Shown here: positions 8,665 through 21,914 of the stretch, in pieces
Position numbering within the stretch: the stretch's first letter is position 1
How the letters are laid out: every line of letters starts with the position of its first letter
Assembly: GCA_050084985.1 (NCBI GenBank)
Contig: JBITNC010000001.1
Location: 189,596,001 to 189,660,000 of the forward strand
Direction: 5' to 3'
DNA: 64,000 nucleotides
From: Nageia nagi
Taxonomy: Eukaryota; Pinophyta
Made by a program: the position numbers and the translations under genes
Notes under the pieces: model-generated
What the model saw: only the letters and a program-made list of their open reading frames with translations
Databases searched by the model: none
Told to the model about the DNA's origin: nothing

Positions 8665-11600
8665 GTATGCAGCACCTGAGCAGTATATTATGAGTACGCA
8701 GACCCCATCTGCACCCCCTCCCCCTGTGGCAGCTGCACTTTCCCCTGTTCTCTGGCAGGTTTGTAGATTCCTCAATTTGTTTTGTTCTTCATATGAGTTG
8801 GCCTTTTGAGACATTATATCTATTTGTCATATGAGTTGGGTCTTTTGATACATTATATGTATTTGTCATATGAGTTGGCCTTTTGATACATTATATGTAT
8901 TATTCATCTTTCTAAAATAAGTTGTTTGCAACTTTTGTGATGATTTTATGCAGATGAACTTACCGGACAGATTTGATATTTACAGCGCAGGTCTTATATT
9001 TTTGCAGATGGTATTAACCTTTTACCTTAAAATTATTTTCTTGATGTGCAATGCAGTCACTGACACCTTCACCATAGATTGTAGTATAAATGTTGGTTTG
9101 CCACTTTATTGTGTAACATGAATATTGTTTTGCCACTTGTGTAATGTAATGTACCTTTTTAGGGTTTATCCAATTTTTCTCTTGATTCTACATTCATTCA
9201 CAAATTAAGGCATCAAAGTAAATGCTCAATAACCATTCAAACATGCACTTAAACTGGAATATAACAGCAGTAGCCAAATCTGATATAAAGCTCATATAAC
9301 ATGCGAATATGACCAAAACTAACACACAAATCAAATCTGTAACATAACAGAAAATAAACTCCAAAATACTCTAACCCGCATACATTCCCATGCACAATGA
9401 AGATAGTAGCATATCAGAAATATATAGGAACATTCATTCACATTTGAGATGCAATATGAGAGCCAATATCATCAATAATCAACCAAGAATAAGTATAGGG
9501 CTGTAACAAGCCTGTAACAAGTTCTAGGGCAAAGCCCAAGACTCCAAAATGCTCAAACTAGACTCCTCAAGGCTGGCGCAAGTCCCAATAAGGTGCCCAA
9601 GCTTGGCGCAAGTCTCAAAATGTCTCCCAATGGCTGGTGCAAGCTCCCAAATGGCAGGAATGATAGGTGCAAGCTCTCCAAGAGTTGTAGAAGTGTAGAT
9701 GAGCCACTTCTAGGCTAGGAAGCAGCCCTAAGCCCTAGAGGGTAGAGAAGGGAAGCATCTTTATGCTCCGAATAATCCAAGATCAAATGCACAATGATGA
9801 TCTTCAAGTGGCGAATCTTTCTTTGCTGATTCCGACACAAGCAATGTTTGGAGACTAGCTCAACAGGTGAACTTCAAAATGCAATATCTCCTTCATTTCT
9901 TGATGAAACCATATCGTGTAACCTATCAAAACGATGGGCAGAAGATTCTCCATCCATTCTAAAAGACAAATAGACAATCCAAGACTCATGGTGAAAGTTA
10001 TGCCTTCTTCAAGGTTTTTCCAAATTGGGGACATTACATGTAATGTGAATATTCATTCGCCACTTTCTTGTTTGTATTCCCTATAAAAAGCTGGCAATCA
10101 ACTATTAAATCGAGTTGTTTGTAAATGTTTATTTAGTCTACTGAATATTCATAAGTGTAGAGGTTAAAAACAAAAACTATGTATTGAAATAAATACATCT
10201 ATTTATGTGTACTTAAGAAAAATAGATTAATAGTTGTGTGGTATAGAGATATAGCAATTAAGATTTTGCAAATTGAGAACTTATTTGAGTGGGAGATTGG
10301 AAGCTTGCTGGTGACAGTTCGTATTCTTGGAGGGAAAACCCTAGCTGTAGTCATTCTGGTTAATTCTATGGTAATAATCTTGAAGATGATTTTGATATAT
10401 GATGATCTTGAAAATGATATTTGTGAAGATGGTTCTATTGGGGATGATGCTAGCATCGATATGGGGGCATTTTAGATTAACTTGGTTTAATCGCGAGGGT
10501 TGTTAAGGCTCTAGAGTATTCATGTTTTAGGCCTATAGTGCTAGAGCGTTAGATGTTCTGGGCCTAGGTGCTAGAATGTTGGGCATTTGAAGATGATGCT
10601 AGAATTGATATATAGACATTTTGAAATAACTTGGTTCAACCGCAAAGCTTGTCGAGGCTTGGGACTGTAGTGTCCATATTTTGGGCCCACGGTGTTGGAT
10701 GCTGGGTTAGTGTTGGAATATTTCATGTTTTGGGTTTGGATGCCGGAATGTTGGGTGTTCCAACTAGGATGCCCATTTGGCCTACATTTTGCTCCATCAA
10801 CTACTTGGATGATTCTGATGATATTGCCATAATGATGGAGGATGGACTTGCATGGTGATGATTGTTTATGATATTGGAATGCCTTTTTAAATCATATTTC
10901 AAATGAGCACTTGAGAGTGCTTTATAAAAGATTTACAATTTTGATTTTTTAGTTCACCTAGGGGGACCCATTTAGAACAATGTGCATAAATGATAATACT
11001 AAATTAGAGGAAATCGCTTAAGTTATTTTAAAATTATTCCAAGTGGATCCAAAATTAATGCTTAATGTAAATTAAATAATCATATTTTTGTTGAAACATG
11101 TTTATTCAACAGCAAACAAAATAAGTCTAGCTATTCATAGCTGCTCCAGAAAAATAATAGTATGCGTAGGAATAGCAGCAATATGCACCTGAATAGAAAC
11201 AACTGCAGTGATAGGGATGTAAAGTGCCCAAAACTTGATAAAACTTATATGGTTAGATTTTGCTCAAAAAGAGTTTTCTGACCATGCAAGAAAATGAAAA
11301 ATGGAGCAGTGAAACAAAAGTTATAGCTTATAGAAGTTGACATTAGCTTATAGGAAAATTGCAAGGACAAGAAGCAATAGCTGACAGTTTTGGTTGAATT
11401 AAAAACTTTTTCCTTATGCATAAACTTACATTCAGATCTCATATGTTTCATACATAAATCACACATAAAAATATGGGCGTTTCTCCATTGCAAATTCATA
11501 GTACATACTACATACAATATGAGTGCAAAAAGAAACACACTGTGTCCCACTCACAACATGCGCAGACAAGATGTGATCTCCCACACTCATACCATGTGAT

Positions 11601-13612
11601 CTATGATTCTATCTCATATACTCTTTATAATCTCTACATAAATACAAGTCATGGTACAATATATGGATGTATAAATGGTTTTTCACTTTGGTCTTCCATC
11701 TAGAATGTGAAGAGTCACCAAGGGAGTTACATATGACTTCCAATTCGTGCAAGTGCTCTGCAACTTCACAAAACCATGGCTAACTCTGTCTTTTTGCTGT
11801 CTTGGTCAGCATCAATTTCCATTAATTTTAAATAGCCAAATGGAAATTTAAATGTCCATAATAAGTATGTCAAAATAATCAACACAATATCATGCCTGGT
11901 AAGAGTTGGAAAAGGTAGAATATGGAGAACTAAAATTTATGTGCATCAATAACTTCAATTTCAATCCATTCTTTTGATTCTATGCTTTGGTTGGTATTCG
12001 GTGCCAAAAAATAATATTTGATAAAATCTTAAAGCAGAAATTGAATTAATTGTTGTCTTCTCTATGTTAATGATGACATAATGAGTGATACGCAGTTCTA
12101 GAGACATCAAACTTGGGTACAAATTACAATCAATGTGTTAACTGTGAGATGTATGCCAGACCGAGCAGGCCTAAGATGTTAAATCTTCAAGGCCAATTCA
12201 CATAATTTACTAAGACCGAATTTCTAGACATCTGAAGTATTGTGAACTGTCCATGATCAGTTCTTTCTTCCACATAGATCAGTCATATTGTCACACTTCA
12301 GCCATATTTAAACATTGTGAAGCATGAAGAAAGTTCACCAGATGCTTTGATGTCTGTTCATCTATTCACATTTTTACATGGTTGAACCAATAACGTTTCT
12401 TCTGATAGCTTGTACATCTTGGCACGAATGTTATTTGCATATGAAACAATAAAAAGATACCCTTTTTTAGTCTTGCAGAATCATTATTTCCCATTATTGA
12501 TATTATGAAATTATGCTATATGTTTCTTTTGAGGTAGGTTTAGTAGTATGCTTTATTGAGCTGTCCAAGAAAAAGGATAATGATTCCGGTCTTTTCATCT
12601 GTATATTATGATGAGTATGGTATCATTTATTTCTCTGTAATCTCAGATTGTTCCCCCTATTGGTTATCAACATTTTTTTGTAGCAAGATCTTTCTGCATC
12701 GAATTTCTTAACTCTAGTTTATGTTCAGGCATTCCCAGCTTTGCGAACTGATAGCAGCCTTATCCAGTTCAATCGCCAGCTTAAAAGGTGTGGATATGAC
12801 ATGGTAGCATGGAGGGAAACTGTAGAGGCCCGTGCAAGTCCAGAGCTTCGTCGTGGATTTGATCTCTTGGATCTAGATGGGGGCATTGGATGGGAACTTC
12901 TTTTGTCTATGGTACGATACAAGGGTCGGCAAAGGATCAGTGCCAAGGGTGCTCTGGCACATCCATTCTTTATGAGACAGGGTTTATTGGCTCTGTCTTT
13001 TATGCAGAAAATGAGACTGCAGCTGATTAGAGCGACACAACAGGACTATAGTGAAACCTACGAGTGGATTGTCAATCGCATTGCCAAATCCGGTACAAAG
13101 ACTGAAGGTGGCTTCACAGAGGCAGAATTACAGCAACTGAGGGTAATGTTACATCTTACTTCTCTCTTTAATCACAAAGGATTCACTTCAGTTTCAAATT
13201 ACCGACTAAATTAATCAGATAATAGTACTACTAAAATGTTGAACTTGTGTAGTAGAGAAAATGATTGCATAAAATCTGAGAAAACTTTTAACAGCCTGCT
13301 CAGCAGAAGAAATTATGTTTATTGTCAAGACACATTTGCATGTCTGTCTGATACATGTTTATTGTTATGGATGTAAACCAATTGGATTTTACTTTTAAGT
13401 AGTTTAGGATCTGCCACAACATTATGGTCTGTTTCGTTTTGAATGTGCAGGAAATTCGCCCAAAAAAGAAATCAACTGTTCAGCGTAATGCATTAGCATC
13501 TGCTTTACGCCTACAGCGAAAGATAATTAAAACTCTAGATGAGAGTTTAGATGAAATAAAAAACAGGAGAAAGAGCTTCTGGTGGAGAAGATGGATTCCA
13601 AGGGAGGAATGA
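8665..13612 (+). CDS. STN7: chloroplast Ser/Thr kinase STN7, 3' exons
   Basis: Four exons: 8665-8758, 8954-9010, 12729-13142 and 13451-13612 (stop TGA at 13610). All junctions are GT-AG and in phase; the first exon starts with the last base of a split codon. The product begins in the activation segment ([17 protein letters not shown]), continues through [41 protein letters not shown] and [15 protein letters not shown], and ends in [10 protein letters not shown]. This order and the Trp-rich end match plant STN7, the thylakoid kinase that phosphorylates LHCII during state transitions, better than STN8. Regions upstream (transit peptide, membrane segment, ATP site, HRD loop) lie outside the window. 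No stop or frameshift occurs in about 263 codons, so the gene is probably functional. Introns are 195, 3718 and 308 bp. Confidence 0.87.
9145..10038. mobile_element. solo LTR, 894 bp
   Basis: It begins TGTAATGTACC and ends GGGGACATTACA, so the termini form the inverted pair TGTAATGT / ACATTACA. The five bases outside it are TGTAA on both sides (9140-9144 and 10039-10043), a target duplication. There is no coding sequence between, so it is an LTR left by recombination between the two LTRs of an element. Its ends resemble those of the Gypsy element at 43007-47682 (TGTAATGTC / GATATTACA), suggesting a related family. A set of short imperfect repeats based on GGCTGGCGCAAG lies at about 9565-9690. 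Confidence 0.8.
10443..10770. repeat. diverged tandem duplication in intron
   Basis: Two units of about 150 bp. The first starts GATGATGCTAGCATCGATAT near 10443, the second GATGATGCTAGAATTGATAT near 10592. Each then runs through a similar AACTTGGTT segment, GAGGCT/AAGGCT, and phrases such as ATGTTGGGCATTT / ATGTTGGGTGTTC. They are diverged by both substitutions and indels. Confidence 0.65.
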
Positions 13613-15730
13613 TCCATGTGAAAGAAAACATGTATATTATTAGTCCTTACACCCACTGTACATATTATGCTGTAATACTGTTATAAGGAGAATCTTAATT
13701 TTGATGTATTTCGTGTGTAATTTATCCTAGGTCCACTTTACCCCTCAAAGGTGGTCATATGTTGATGTCTACTCTACCTTTTGAAGGTATAAGGTCATAT
13801 GTTGATGTCCACTTCTGTAATTATATATCACAAGGGATGTTCAACCTGAAATCAACCAATTAAGTGATTTTAGTTTTTATTTTTATTTTTGGAATTGTTG
13901 ATAAAAATAGGACAATCATGATGTTATCCATTCATGTCTGATATCTACTTCGTCGTGGCAATTTGAAGTACATTAGCTTGAGCTTATGTAATGGTATTTA
14001 TCTTTAATCTTATTTTGTTTGGTTAAAATATTGAGAAAGAAGTCAGATTATATTTATGTAATGGTATTTATCTTTAATCTAGATACTTAAAAGCATGATT
14101 TTGATTCCAAAAGCAACGAGATTTAAGGTATATGTGTTTTTCTCCTTTAATAGATGGATCAGACTTAGAAGCATACATTTTTTCAATTGAAGTACAAATC
14201 TAAGGATACAATAAAATACCTTGGATGAACCACTGCTACCACTTCAAATTTGTTTTCATAATCGATTGTAATCTATTTTTTTATAATGTTCATAAAGCCA
14301 TCAATAAAGGGTGTATATAATTGTTTGCTTAGGTTTGGGTTGGGTGATGAAAATCATACATGTCACATTGGAAATATATAGCAACCAATCTAAGAGTTGT
14401 GGTTAATCGAAGTCATTGGAGAGGATTAATGCCACATTACTTGAAATATTACGATGTTTCACAATTAATAAATTATTGATGTTATATTATTTGTAATATT
14501 AAAGCTTGAGTTAAATCAAAGTGGAAGTTGAAAGGGTAGGTAGACTTTTCCCTTTCCTCAAAGAATTATTCTTTTAGTCTCTGCAAAGAGGATTTCTTAG
14601 TAGTTTATAGTGGTGGGCTGTGGTCCATGGGAAATGTTGGACTTTAAATGAGAAAATGGTCCCTATGATTTGACTAATATTAATACGAGTAAGGTTTTAT
14701 GGACTCTTTTTTGAGTTATAGAAAGCATTGGGAATGCATTCGAGGTGTTTTTGATAGTAAACCTACAGTTTCAAAATAAGGAGAATGGGATTACAGCAAG
14801 AGTGTGTTAGATTGCATATTTAAAAACTTCTTTCAAATATGCTTATTTTGACTTTGAAGCTGAGCATCTTTAAGTAAAGTGTGGATCATGAGAAGCTTCC
14901 TTTTAGATGTAAGTGGTGTCACAAGATAGAGAAACTGAGGAGCTAATGCAATCTTTATTAGAAATCAACAAGCAAAATATAACAAGATAGCAAAAATATA
15001 ATTCATAAAAATATAGATTTAATGTGAAAAATCTCAAGGAAAAACCACAAGGTAAATGACTTCTTCATTTTTTATTACTTTAAAACTTTCATTGTATACA
15101 AAGACAAGGGGTTTATCGCTTTTTATAAGAAACATAGGAAGATTCCAATTCAATTCGCTCTACCTGCACATTGTGCTTAATAATAGTTAAGCTTAATAAT
15201 AATCATATGCATCATAATAGTTATGTGCATAATAATAATTGTGTATAAAAATAGTTGCATATTTAATAATAGGCACATGCATAATAAAGGTGCACACTAT
15301 CTAAAACAACTAAAGTTTGCATTATATGGATTTGAATATTAATTTCCTTAAAAAAATTATCCTAAAAATGATCTCCCTTTAAAATGTTTATGGACTTGGG
15401 TGTTTGAATGATGGTAATAATGCAATAATAAGGTTAAAAGGAATTTGGGTTTAATGGGTTTTCTAAGTCATGTAGCTAGGAGACAGATCACCCCCTTGAC
15501 AACTTGACATGTCTAACAAATCTTGACACACTCGAAAAATTTTTCATTGGTCTGTTTTTTTTCCAAATGGGCATATTTGTAAAGCTTTTCTACATAAATA
15601 GATTCACTATGGCATTATGCAATAATAGTTTCGCAAATATGCACAAACATATTCGTAATGCCAATATTGCAAAAGAAAGCTTGAAAAAAAAACGTAAGTC
15701 CCAAAATGCTAATTCACAAAGATTTCCAAA
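13613..15730. other. 3' flank of STN7 and intergenic DNA
   Basis: No perfect AATAAA signal follows the STN7 stop within 100 bases; AT-rich variants near 13680-13710 could serve. A 30-base direct repeat (TATGTAATGGTATTTATCTT and following bases) occurs near 13985 and 14055. Around 15170-15290 there are repeated AATAATAGTTA/ATGCATAATAA phrases. Otherwise I see no gene. Confidence 0.5.
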
Positions 15731-15802
15731 ATGATGTTTTAAGGATTTGAACCCAAGTCACTTGGTTCAAAGTCCAACATCAGAACCCCTACCCCAAGAC
15801 TC
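15731..15802 (-). pseudogene. tRNA-Gln(UUG)-like relic
   Basis: On the minus strand the sequence has TTGGACTTTGAACCAA, an anticodon-arm-like hairpin with loop CTTTGAA (anticodon TTG), then GGGTTCAAATCC, a good T-arm/B-box. The 5' part GGAGTCTTGGGGTAGGGG fits a decayed D-arm region. This matches plant tRNA-Gln order and spacing. The acceptor stem does not pair and the 3' side runs into AAAACATC, so this is a pseudogene or the head of a tRNA-derived SINE rather than a working tRNA gene. Confidence 0.5.
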
Positions 15803-16430
15803 CATTGACTTTCAATTTTTTAATTTATCTTTCATTTGACATATTTGCAAAGCTATTATTGCATATTAACTTTGCAAATATGCATCAAATGTTGGGAAAA
15901 AAGAATCGCTTGGAAATTTTTTTTGTTGACTTATTAGAATGTGTTGGATGTGTCAAATTGTTAGGGAGGTGATGAGTCTTCTAGCTAAACAATCTTTTAA
16001 AATAAATGCAATTGTTAAGAAAAAGTTAAATTCTACAACCTTCACCAACATTCTTTCAAGGATGGACAATGTTTGTTGTGCAAATGAAATGAAGCTCTTA
16101 AACATTTTCAGAAAATATAAATGTTTGATTTCAAACTAAGTTCAATAACCTTTGCAAGTATTATTAATGTAAACTTTTCATTAAAAATATATTATTCTTG
16201 CAACGTTACACCTTTATTTTCAATTTGGATGATCGTATTCTCTTTTGCTATTGCCATCTCTTAGTCATTGGATATAATTATTTGAATCAATGAAATGGGA
16301 GGATTATGCTGGATTATATGTTAAAAGGTTGCTCTTGGATTTAGATATTTTGTTGTTTTATATTTTAAGACTTTAAATTCATATATTCAATGATAAATAG
16401 GAGCTAGTCAAAGGTAATTGAAAACATTCA
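15803..16430. other. intergenic DNA with TTTGCAAATATGC phrases
   Basis: Related phrases near 15570-15600, 15630-15650 and 15840-15890 (GCAAATATGCA and its complement, AGCTATTATTGCATA) recur in both orientations and flank the tRNA-like relic. They could be remnants of a small inverted-repeat element, but clean ends were not found. A 66-codon open frame at 15939-16139 shows no domain. Confidence 0.35.
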
Positions 16431-16439
16431 AAAGCTTAA

Positions 16440-16765
16440 TTAAGAAAACAAAAATTTGCAATTGCAAAAATTTGAAGTGCAATTTAATATTTAAATTATT
16501 TAATATATAAAATATAGTAATTTAACTATTAAATTATTATTATTATTTATATTTAAATAGTTAAAATTTGATAATTTTAATATAATTTTTAAATATTTTA
16601 AATTATTTTAAAATAATCTTATAATATAGAGAATTTGCAATTACAAAAATTTCAAGTGAAAATCAATATGTAAATTTAAATTAATTAAAATTTAAATAAT
16701 TTAATATTAAATTATTATTATATAAATTATTTAATTTTTAATAATTTTAAAATAAGGGTAAGTGA
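16440..16765. repeat. AT-rich diverged tandem duplication
   Basis: The phrase AATTTGCAATTGCAAAAATTT near 16453 recurs as AATTTGCAATTACAAAAATTT near 16631, and each is followed by long ATTTAAATTA/TTTAATAT runs. The period is about 180 bp. Almost purely A and T. Confidence 0.55.
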
Positions 16766-19160
16766 AAATTCTTTCTTTGAGTGGAAGAGATCCACGTTTC
16801 AATATCCCATCTCTAGTGAGTGAAAATACTAAAATCCTATCGAATAATGGTAGGTGCAGATGAGGCAATGATCGTACTTCCAATGGATTTTGATGGCGTG
16901 GATGCCCCTCAGACGTTGATTCGAAACCTAAGATACTTGAAGCCTAAGATAAATGGTGCCATGGGGACAAAACTTTCTCCCTCAAGAATGATTTATCATA
17001 AAAAAAATCATTTTTGATAAATTTATATTTTTGCACTTGCATAATCATTAGGTATCTTAACTTATCACTTTAAATTGCAGTATCCTGGATGAAGTTTTGA
17101 AAAAATCATTAAAATGTTTTTTTTAGAAATATAGATAAATAGAATATCTTCTCCTTTTACAATAATAAAAAATGTCTTAAACATATTACATTTTACTTAA
17201 CTTTTCTATAATTTTACATTTTTGCATGACCATTAAATATACTAACATTATTGACCTTAGTATTATGATATTATTGACATCACATAATTTAGATATAGCT
17301 TTCAAAAGAACCAATAATGTATCATATTTTTATAAATTAAATAAAATCATATCATAATTCAAAATATTTTTTTTAAATATCTTATTTTCAAAATATAGTA
17401 TTATTTATTATATAATTATAATTAAATATTTAATTTTAATGTTTTTATTAATTATAATTTAATATTTAATTTAATTTATTAATTATAATGGAAGTTTGTA
17501 TCTCCTTGAAGGGTGGGTGACACACACTTCTGTTCCAGCAATAGGATTTCAAAGGATTCTCAATAGCATTTATAAGTGACATCAGTGTGGAGGGAATGAG
17601 CTGACTGAGAATAGCTGAGGAGGTAAGGAGTGAAGTTAACGCCGTTATAGATCAACTGATCAACCAACATGTAATACAATTAACTTTTGCACATGCAACT
17701 TTCACAATGAGCAAGCTGAGAAGAATGTTTAACTCCAAACAACTAGACTATGCATTGTGTTGATCTCACTGCATCTCATTGCTCATCTAACCGTCGTATG
17801 ACTCAAAATCCTATATCGGTAGGATCAACACATACTCAAACAGATCATGAGCAATATTGGTAGACCATGACTATATTTCTCTATATATAATTTCAATGTA
17901 TATCTCCACATGCAATCCGAAAATGGATATCATATTTTATGAAAGAAGCCAACTAAATTGAAATCCAAGAATCTAAGCAAGGATGACTAGAAAATAACGT
18001 TGACATATCTATTCAAAAACTTTGGATGAAATTTTGAAGGATAGCAATGGCAAAAAAGAGAAAATTTTAGAAGGAATAAGATATGGGAGTAACCGACTAA
18101 TGGATTTCAATGGTGAAAAATACTTTAATACAATTATGAGGGTTATGGTTGATGTTATAAAAGTGGGAGGTTTATCATGAAAGGGTGTTTACTATTGATT
18201 TATAATTTTTATAATTATTTTAATTTTATTATTTATATCTTAATTTTAATGTCATTTGTTGATCGATTTTTCTTATCAAATAAAAATTAGGACAACACTG
18301 GGTTTAAATAGTAATATGGATTTCTCTTTTGGTTGGTGTGATAACTTGAATAATATTTCCCACACAAACAAATCCTTTATCACAAGAGTTAACCCTTGTT
18401 GAATACTTGTTTACAAGTGAAATCCCTTGATCCAATCTAATTGTAAAGCTTCTTAAATTATTGAGTTCTCAGGTTCCCTTCAATTATTTTATTCTCACTC
18501 TATCTCACACCAAATATAACAACTCACCATGACATGCTTGTTTCTTGCCAAGATAATTAGTCAATGCTTCATAGATTGCATAAAACATTATCTACCTTCA
18601 CAAATTAATTGTATAACAAACTTGATAAGTCATGAAAGGAAACCAATTCACAATCAAAGATAAAATTACTGCACAATAGACTTATAACTTTATTCTTCAA
18701 TTTCAAAATGATCTAATAGAAAAAAATAGACAAACCACTTAAAGTAAAATTGATATCTTTATTGATATAATAGGCCTCATTACATCACTATTTTTTACTT
18801 CCAAAAAATCCTTAAAATGAAGAGTCTCTCCCAATTTATAGAGCTATTGGGAGGTTACAAAGTGACCATTGAGTTACCTCGGCTCTTTAGTTTTCTTTAA
18901 CTACTTATGATTATTCAACTTCCTATGCCAAATGTCACTTAAAAAATTATTCTAAATCTTAAATCAAAATAAAGTAAAATAATACTTCTCTTCCTAGAAT
19001 GCCATGATTTCTTAGGTGGGTGAAGAAGAATTTTTTTTTAGTTTACATCATCACTTTTAAATTCTAATTTTATACTATAACATTGAAGATCTCTTTCTCC
19101 TCTTTCCAATGGTTCAAACAATGAGAGAAATAGAGAAAGTTATGGTTGTTTAACGGTTGA
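16766..19160. other. AT-rich intergenic DNA
   Basis: A very AT-rich block lies at 17330-17490, with palindromic TTAATTATAATTTAATATTTAA-like runs. A 65-codon open frame at 16820-17017 has no domain. I recognise no gene or element ends. Confidence 0.45.
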
Positions 19161-19179
19161 GACTCCCTTCATCATTATT

Positions 19180-19900
19180 AGGTTGCAAGTCATAAATTAG
19201 CAAGATTGAAGGAGGTCACACATTTGAAATATTGAAAGAGGTAACACATTTACAAGTTGAAGCAAGTCGCACATTCGCAAGATGAAGCAAGTCACACATT
19301 CACAAATTGAAGGAAGCCATATATTTACAAACTAAAGCAGGTTGTAAGTTACACATTTACAAAATGATAGATATTATATTTTCTAAATTTATAACTAACC
19401 TAAACTAAATTTGGGTTAAGTATTAGTCATAAGTCACACATTTGCGAAATGATAAACCTTGTATTTCCTACATTTGTTACTACCCCAAACTGAATTTTGG
19501 TTAAGTGTTAGTCGCAAGTTGCACATTTGTAAATTGAAGCAAGTTGCACATTTGTAAAGTTGAAGCAAGTCACACATTTATAAATTGAAATATTTTGTAA
19601 GTCATACCTTTGTAAAATGATAGATCTTATCTTTTCCACATTTACAACTACCCCAAATGGTTAAGTGTTAGTCGCAAATTACATATTTGTAAATTGAAGT
19701 AAGTCGCACATTTGCAAGGTTGAAGCAAGTTGTACATTTGCAAATTGAAGAAGGTCATAAGTTGTAAATTTGTAAAATGATAGATCTTGTATTTTCCACA
19801 TTTGCAACTAGCCCAAACTAAATTTTGACTAAGTGTTAGTTGCAACTCACACATTTGCAAGATGATAGGTTCTTGTGTTTTCTAAATTTGTGAGGTCCGA
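19180..19900. repeat. minisatellite-like block (CACATTTGCAAATTGAAG)
   Basis: A field of imperfect units based on AAGCAAGTCACACATTTGC / AAATTGAAG, roughly 20-30 bp each, recurring more than a dozen times. A longer unit of about 170 bp is superimposed: it includes AAATGATAGATCTTGTATTTTC, CCCAAACT and GGTTAAGTGTTAGTCGCAAG and recurs about three to four times (near 19360, 19450, 19610, 19770). A 70-codon minus-strand open frame at 19648-19860 is just a translation of the repeat. Confidence 0.8.
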
Positions 19901-21910
19901 TAAAGGATTTTCAAATTTGTATAAAATATCCAAGTACGAGCATTTATTTATGCCATTTATACCTTGTTGAGCTAGGGAAAAACAAGTATCAATCTCACAT
20001 TAGCTGGAAGCTCCTTTAATATGGACCTTTCTCTTATAATATCTCAAGACACAAGTATCTATTTTTGGCAAAACCAATTTTGTAATGTTCCTTGCTTCAT
20101 GCCAATTAAAATGAGTGATTGTATGACTATATTTTCTCATTGAATGATCAAGAATGAAGTATTTGAAATATGAACATGCTCTCAAGGTGATTTTCATCAA
20201 AATGAATTAAATTTCCCAATCAAGGTTTGATAGACAATTGCATGCATAACTTTCGCATATGAGTTCATTTTTTTGAGCCATCAGTTTGGTGAGATCCTTG
20301 AGATGAATATATTTTCAATGAATATCTTCACAACACCTTTTGATTATTCTTTCTTACCAAAAATATCATTCAAAGATATGTGAATTAGTAATTTAATTAA
20401 ATTCTTAAAAAAATATAATCTCAAGTTTAGAGATCCGTTTGACGAGCCATAAAAAGTGGCAAGTTCATGATTACAATCTATTTAAAATGGAATAATAAAA
20501 TTCATCATTTTGATTTTACTGGATCAACATGAGATGATTTTCACCCATTCCCACACTAGCGATTGAGTATGATTGAATTTGCAAAGAGCCAACAACTATG
20601 GGTTTCGGTTAAACACACATGCATGACATTTATGAGTGATGAATTCAAAAAAAAATTAATTTCTAATTAAGAAAAACAAATTGTGTGAAAATATTGGCTT
20701 TGTTTGAGGATGGCTTGAGTTTACTTGAGTCAAAATATCCTAGAATTCTATAGTTTAAAAAGATAAAAATTATTCTAATACAAAATCCTTAATTAAAATA
20801 AAAATGGTTAATGCAAAAATTTAAAATAATTTCCATATCAATCATGCACTCTATTACAAAAATTTGATGACAAGTAAAAGTGAATTATCAAGAATAAGAA
20901 TTTCATATCATTGATCCAAGATAAATTTAGATAATTTAAACTTGGTTTCTAAGAATCATGTAATTAAATGGATTTAAGAAATCACATCATAAAGAATCAA
21001 TCAAAATTAACAAAGGCATTCATGATCATACCAATTCTCTAACTTGCTTAAGGTTGATCACTATGTGTGTAATGAAGTTCATTAACCATTATGTCCTTTA
21101 TTGAATTCAACTCTGTTGAAGATTTGATATTTTCAATCTAGGCCAACCACAAGAGTACAAAGGTCTCTAAGGATTCCCCACTGCCAATAGGCATCTATAG
21201 CCCTAGTAGAGATTACATGAGGGACATATTGCCAATTGCTAAGGATGCCTCATTACCAATAAGTATCTATAGCCTTGGTTCAAGGATTACCCCTAACCTT
21301 TCCATTTAATTTATGTATTTTGAGCTTCAACATTTTCAAGTTTTAATATTGGAAAAGGTTAGGCAAATAATAGGATGATCAAATAAATTTTGCTCTACTT
21401 ATCAATAAAAAATAAGAGTGACCAATGCTCGAACAAAATTATTTAAATTTGAATGTGTTGTATATGCCTTCAATGTTGTCTATAATCAAAATGAAACTTT
21501 CATTCCCTTCTTAATAAGGTAATTCTTTTCCATGATTAATGGGGTTCATTGGCTATGCATGATTAATCAAGACAACCAATGTCAAAATTAGTCCATTTTC
21601 AAATCAATATAGATCTTTATTTCTTAACAACATGATGTGTGCAATTGGATGAGAAGGAAAAATCATTTGTATGAGAGTGCATGAAATGATATAGTATTTG
21701 CAAAGAAAATAATCATAAACATGAATATTCTTAAGAAAGAAAATAAGAAAACTATTTACAAGTACATAAGACAAATAAAAGTTATTCTAAGATCCCAAAT
21801 CTTGGTTTATTCCACCATTCATTCAGATCAATCTTTAAGGATATTTTATTTCTTCTTTTTGATTGAATAAAATGAAATATTTCCAATATATATAGTCACA
21901 TAAAAACTTT
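19901..21910. other. intergenic DNA, nothing recognised
   Basis: A short near-duplicate phrase about GCCAATAGGCATCTATAGCC occurs near 21183 and 21255. No coding signal or element boundary was found. Confidence 0.4.
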
Positions 21911-21914
21911 CAAA

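Larger units (their letters stand above)
9011..12728 (+). other. STN7 large intron (3.7 kb)
   Basis: Bounded by GTATTA after the ATG codon that ends one exon and TTCAG before the codon for Ala in the next. It contains a solo LTR (9145-10038) and a diverged tandem duplication (10443-10770). I recognise nothing in 10860-12700 apart from short AT-rich runs; open frames around 11245-11703 are short and on opposing strands. Confidence 0.8.

Noticed and set aside
12741-13214. STN7 exon read as a single open frame past the splice donor
   Set aside because: Homology stops at 13142 at a GT donor and resumes at 13451 after an AG acceptor; the open frame beyond is intron.
19648-19860. 70-codon minus-strand frame rich in CNL/FNLQ
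   Set aside because: It is a translation of the minisatellite-like repeat.
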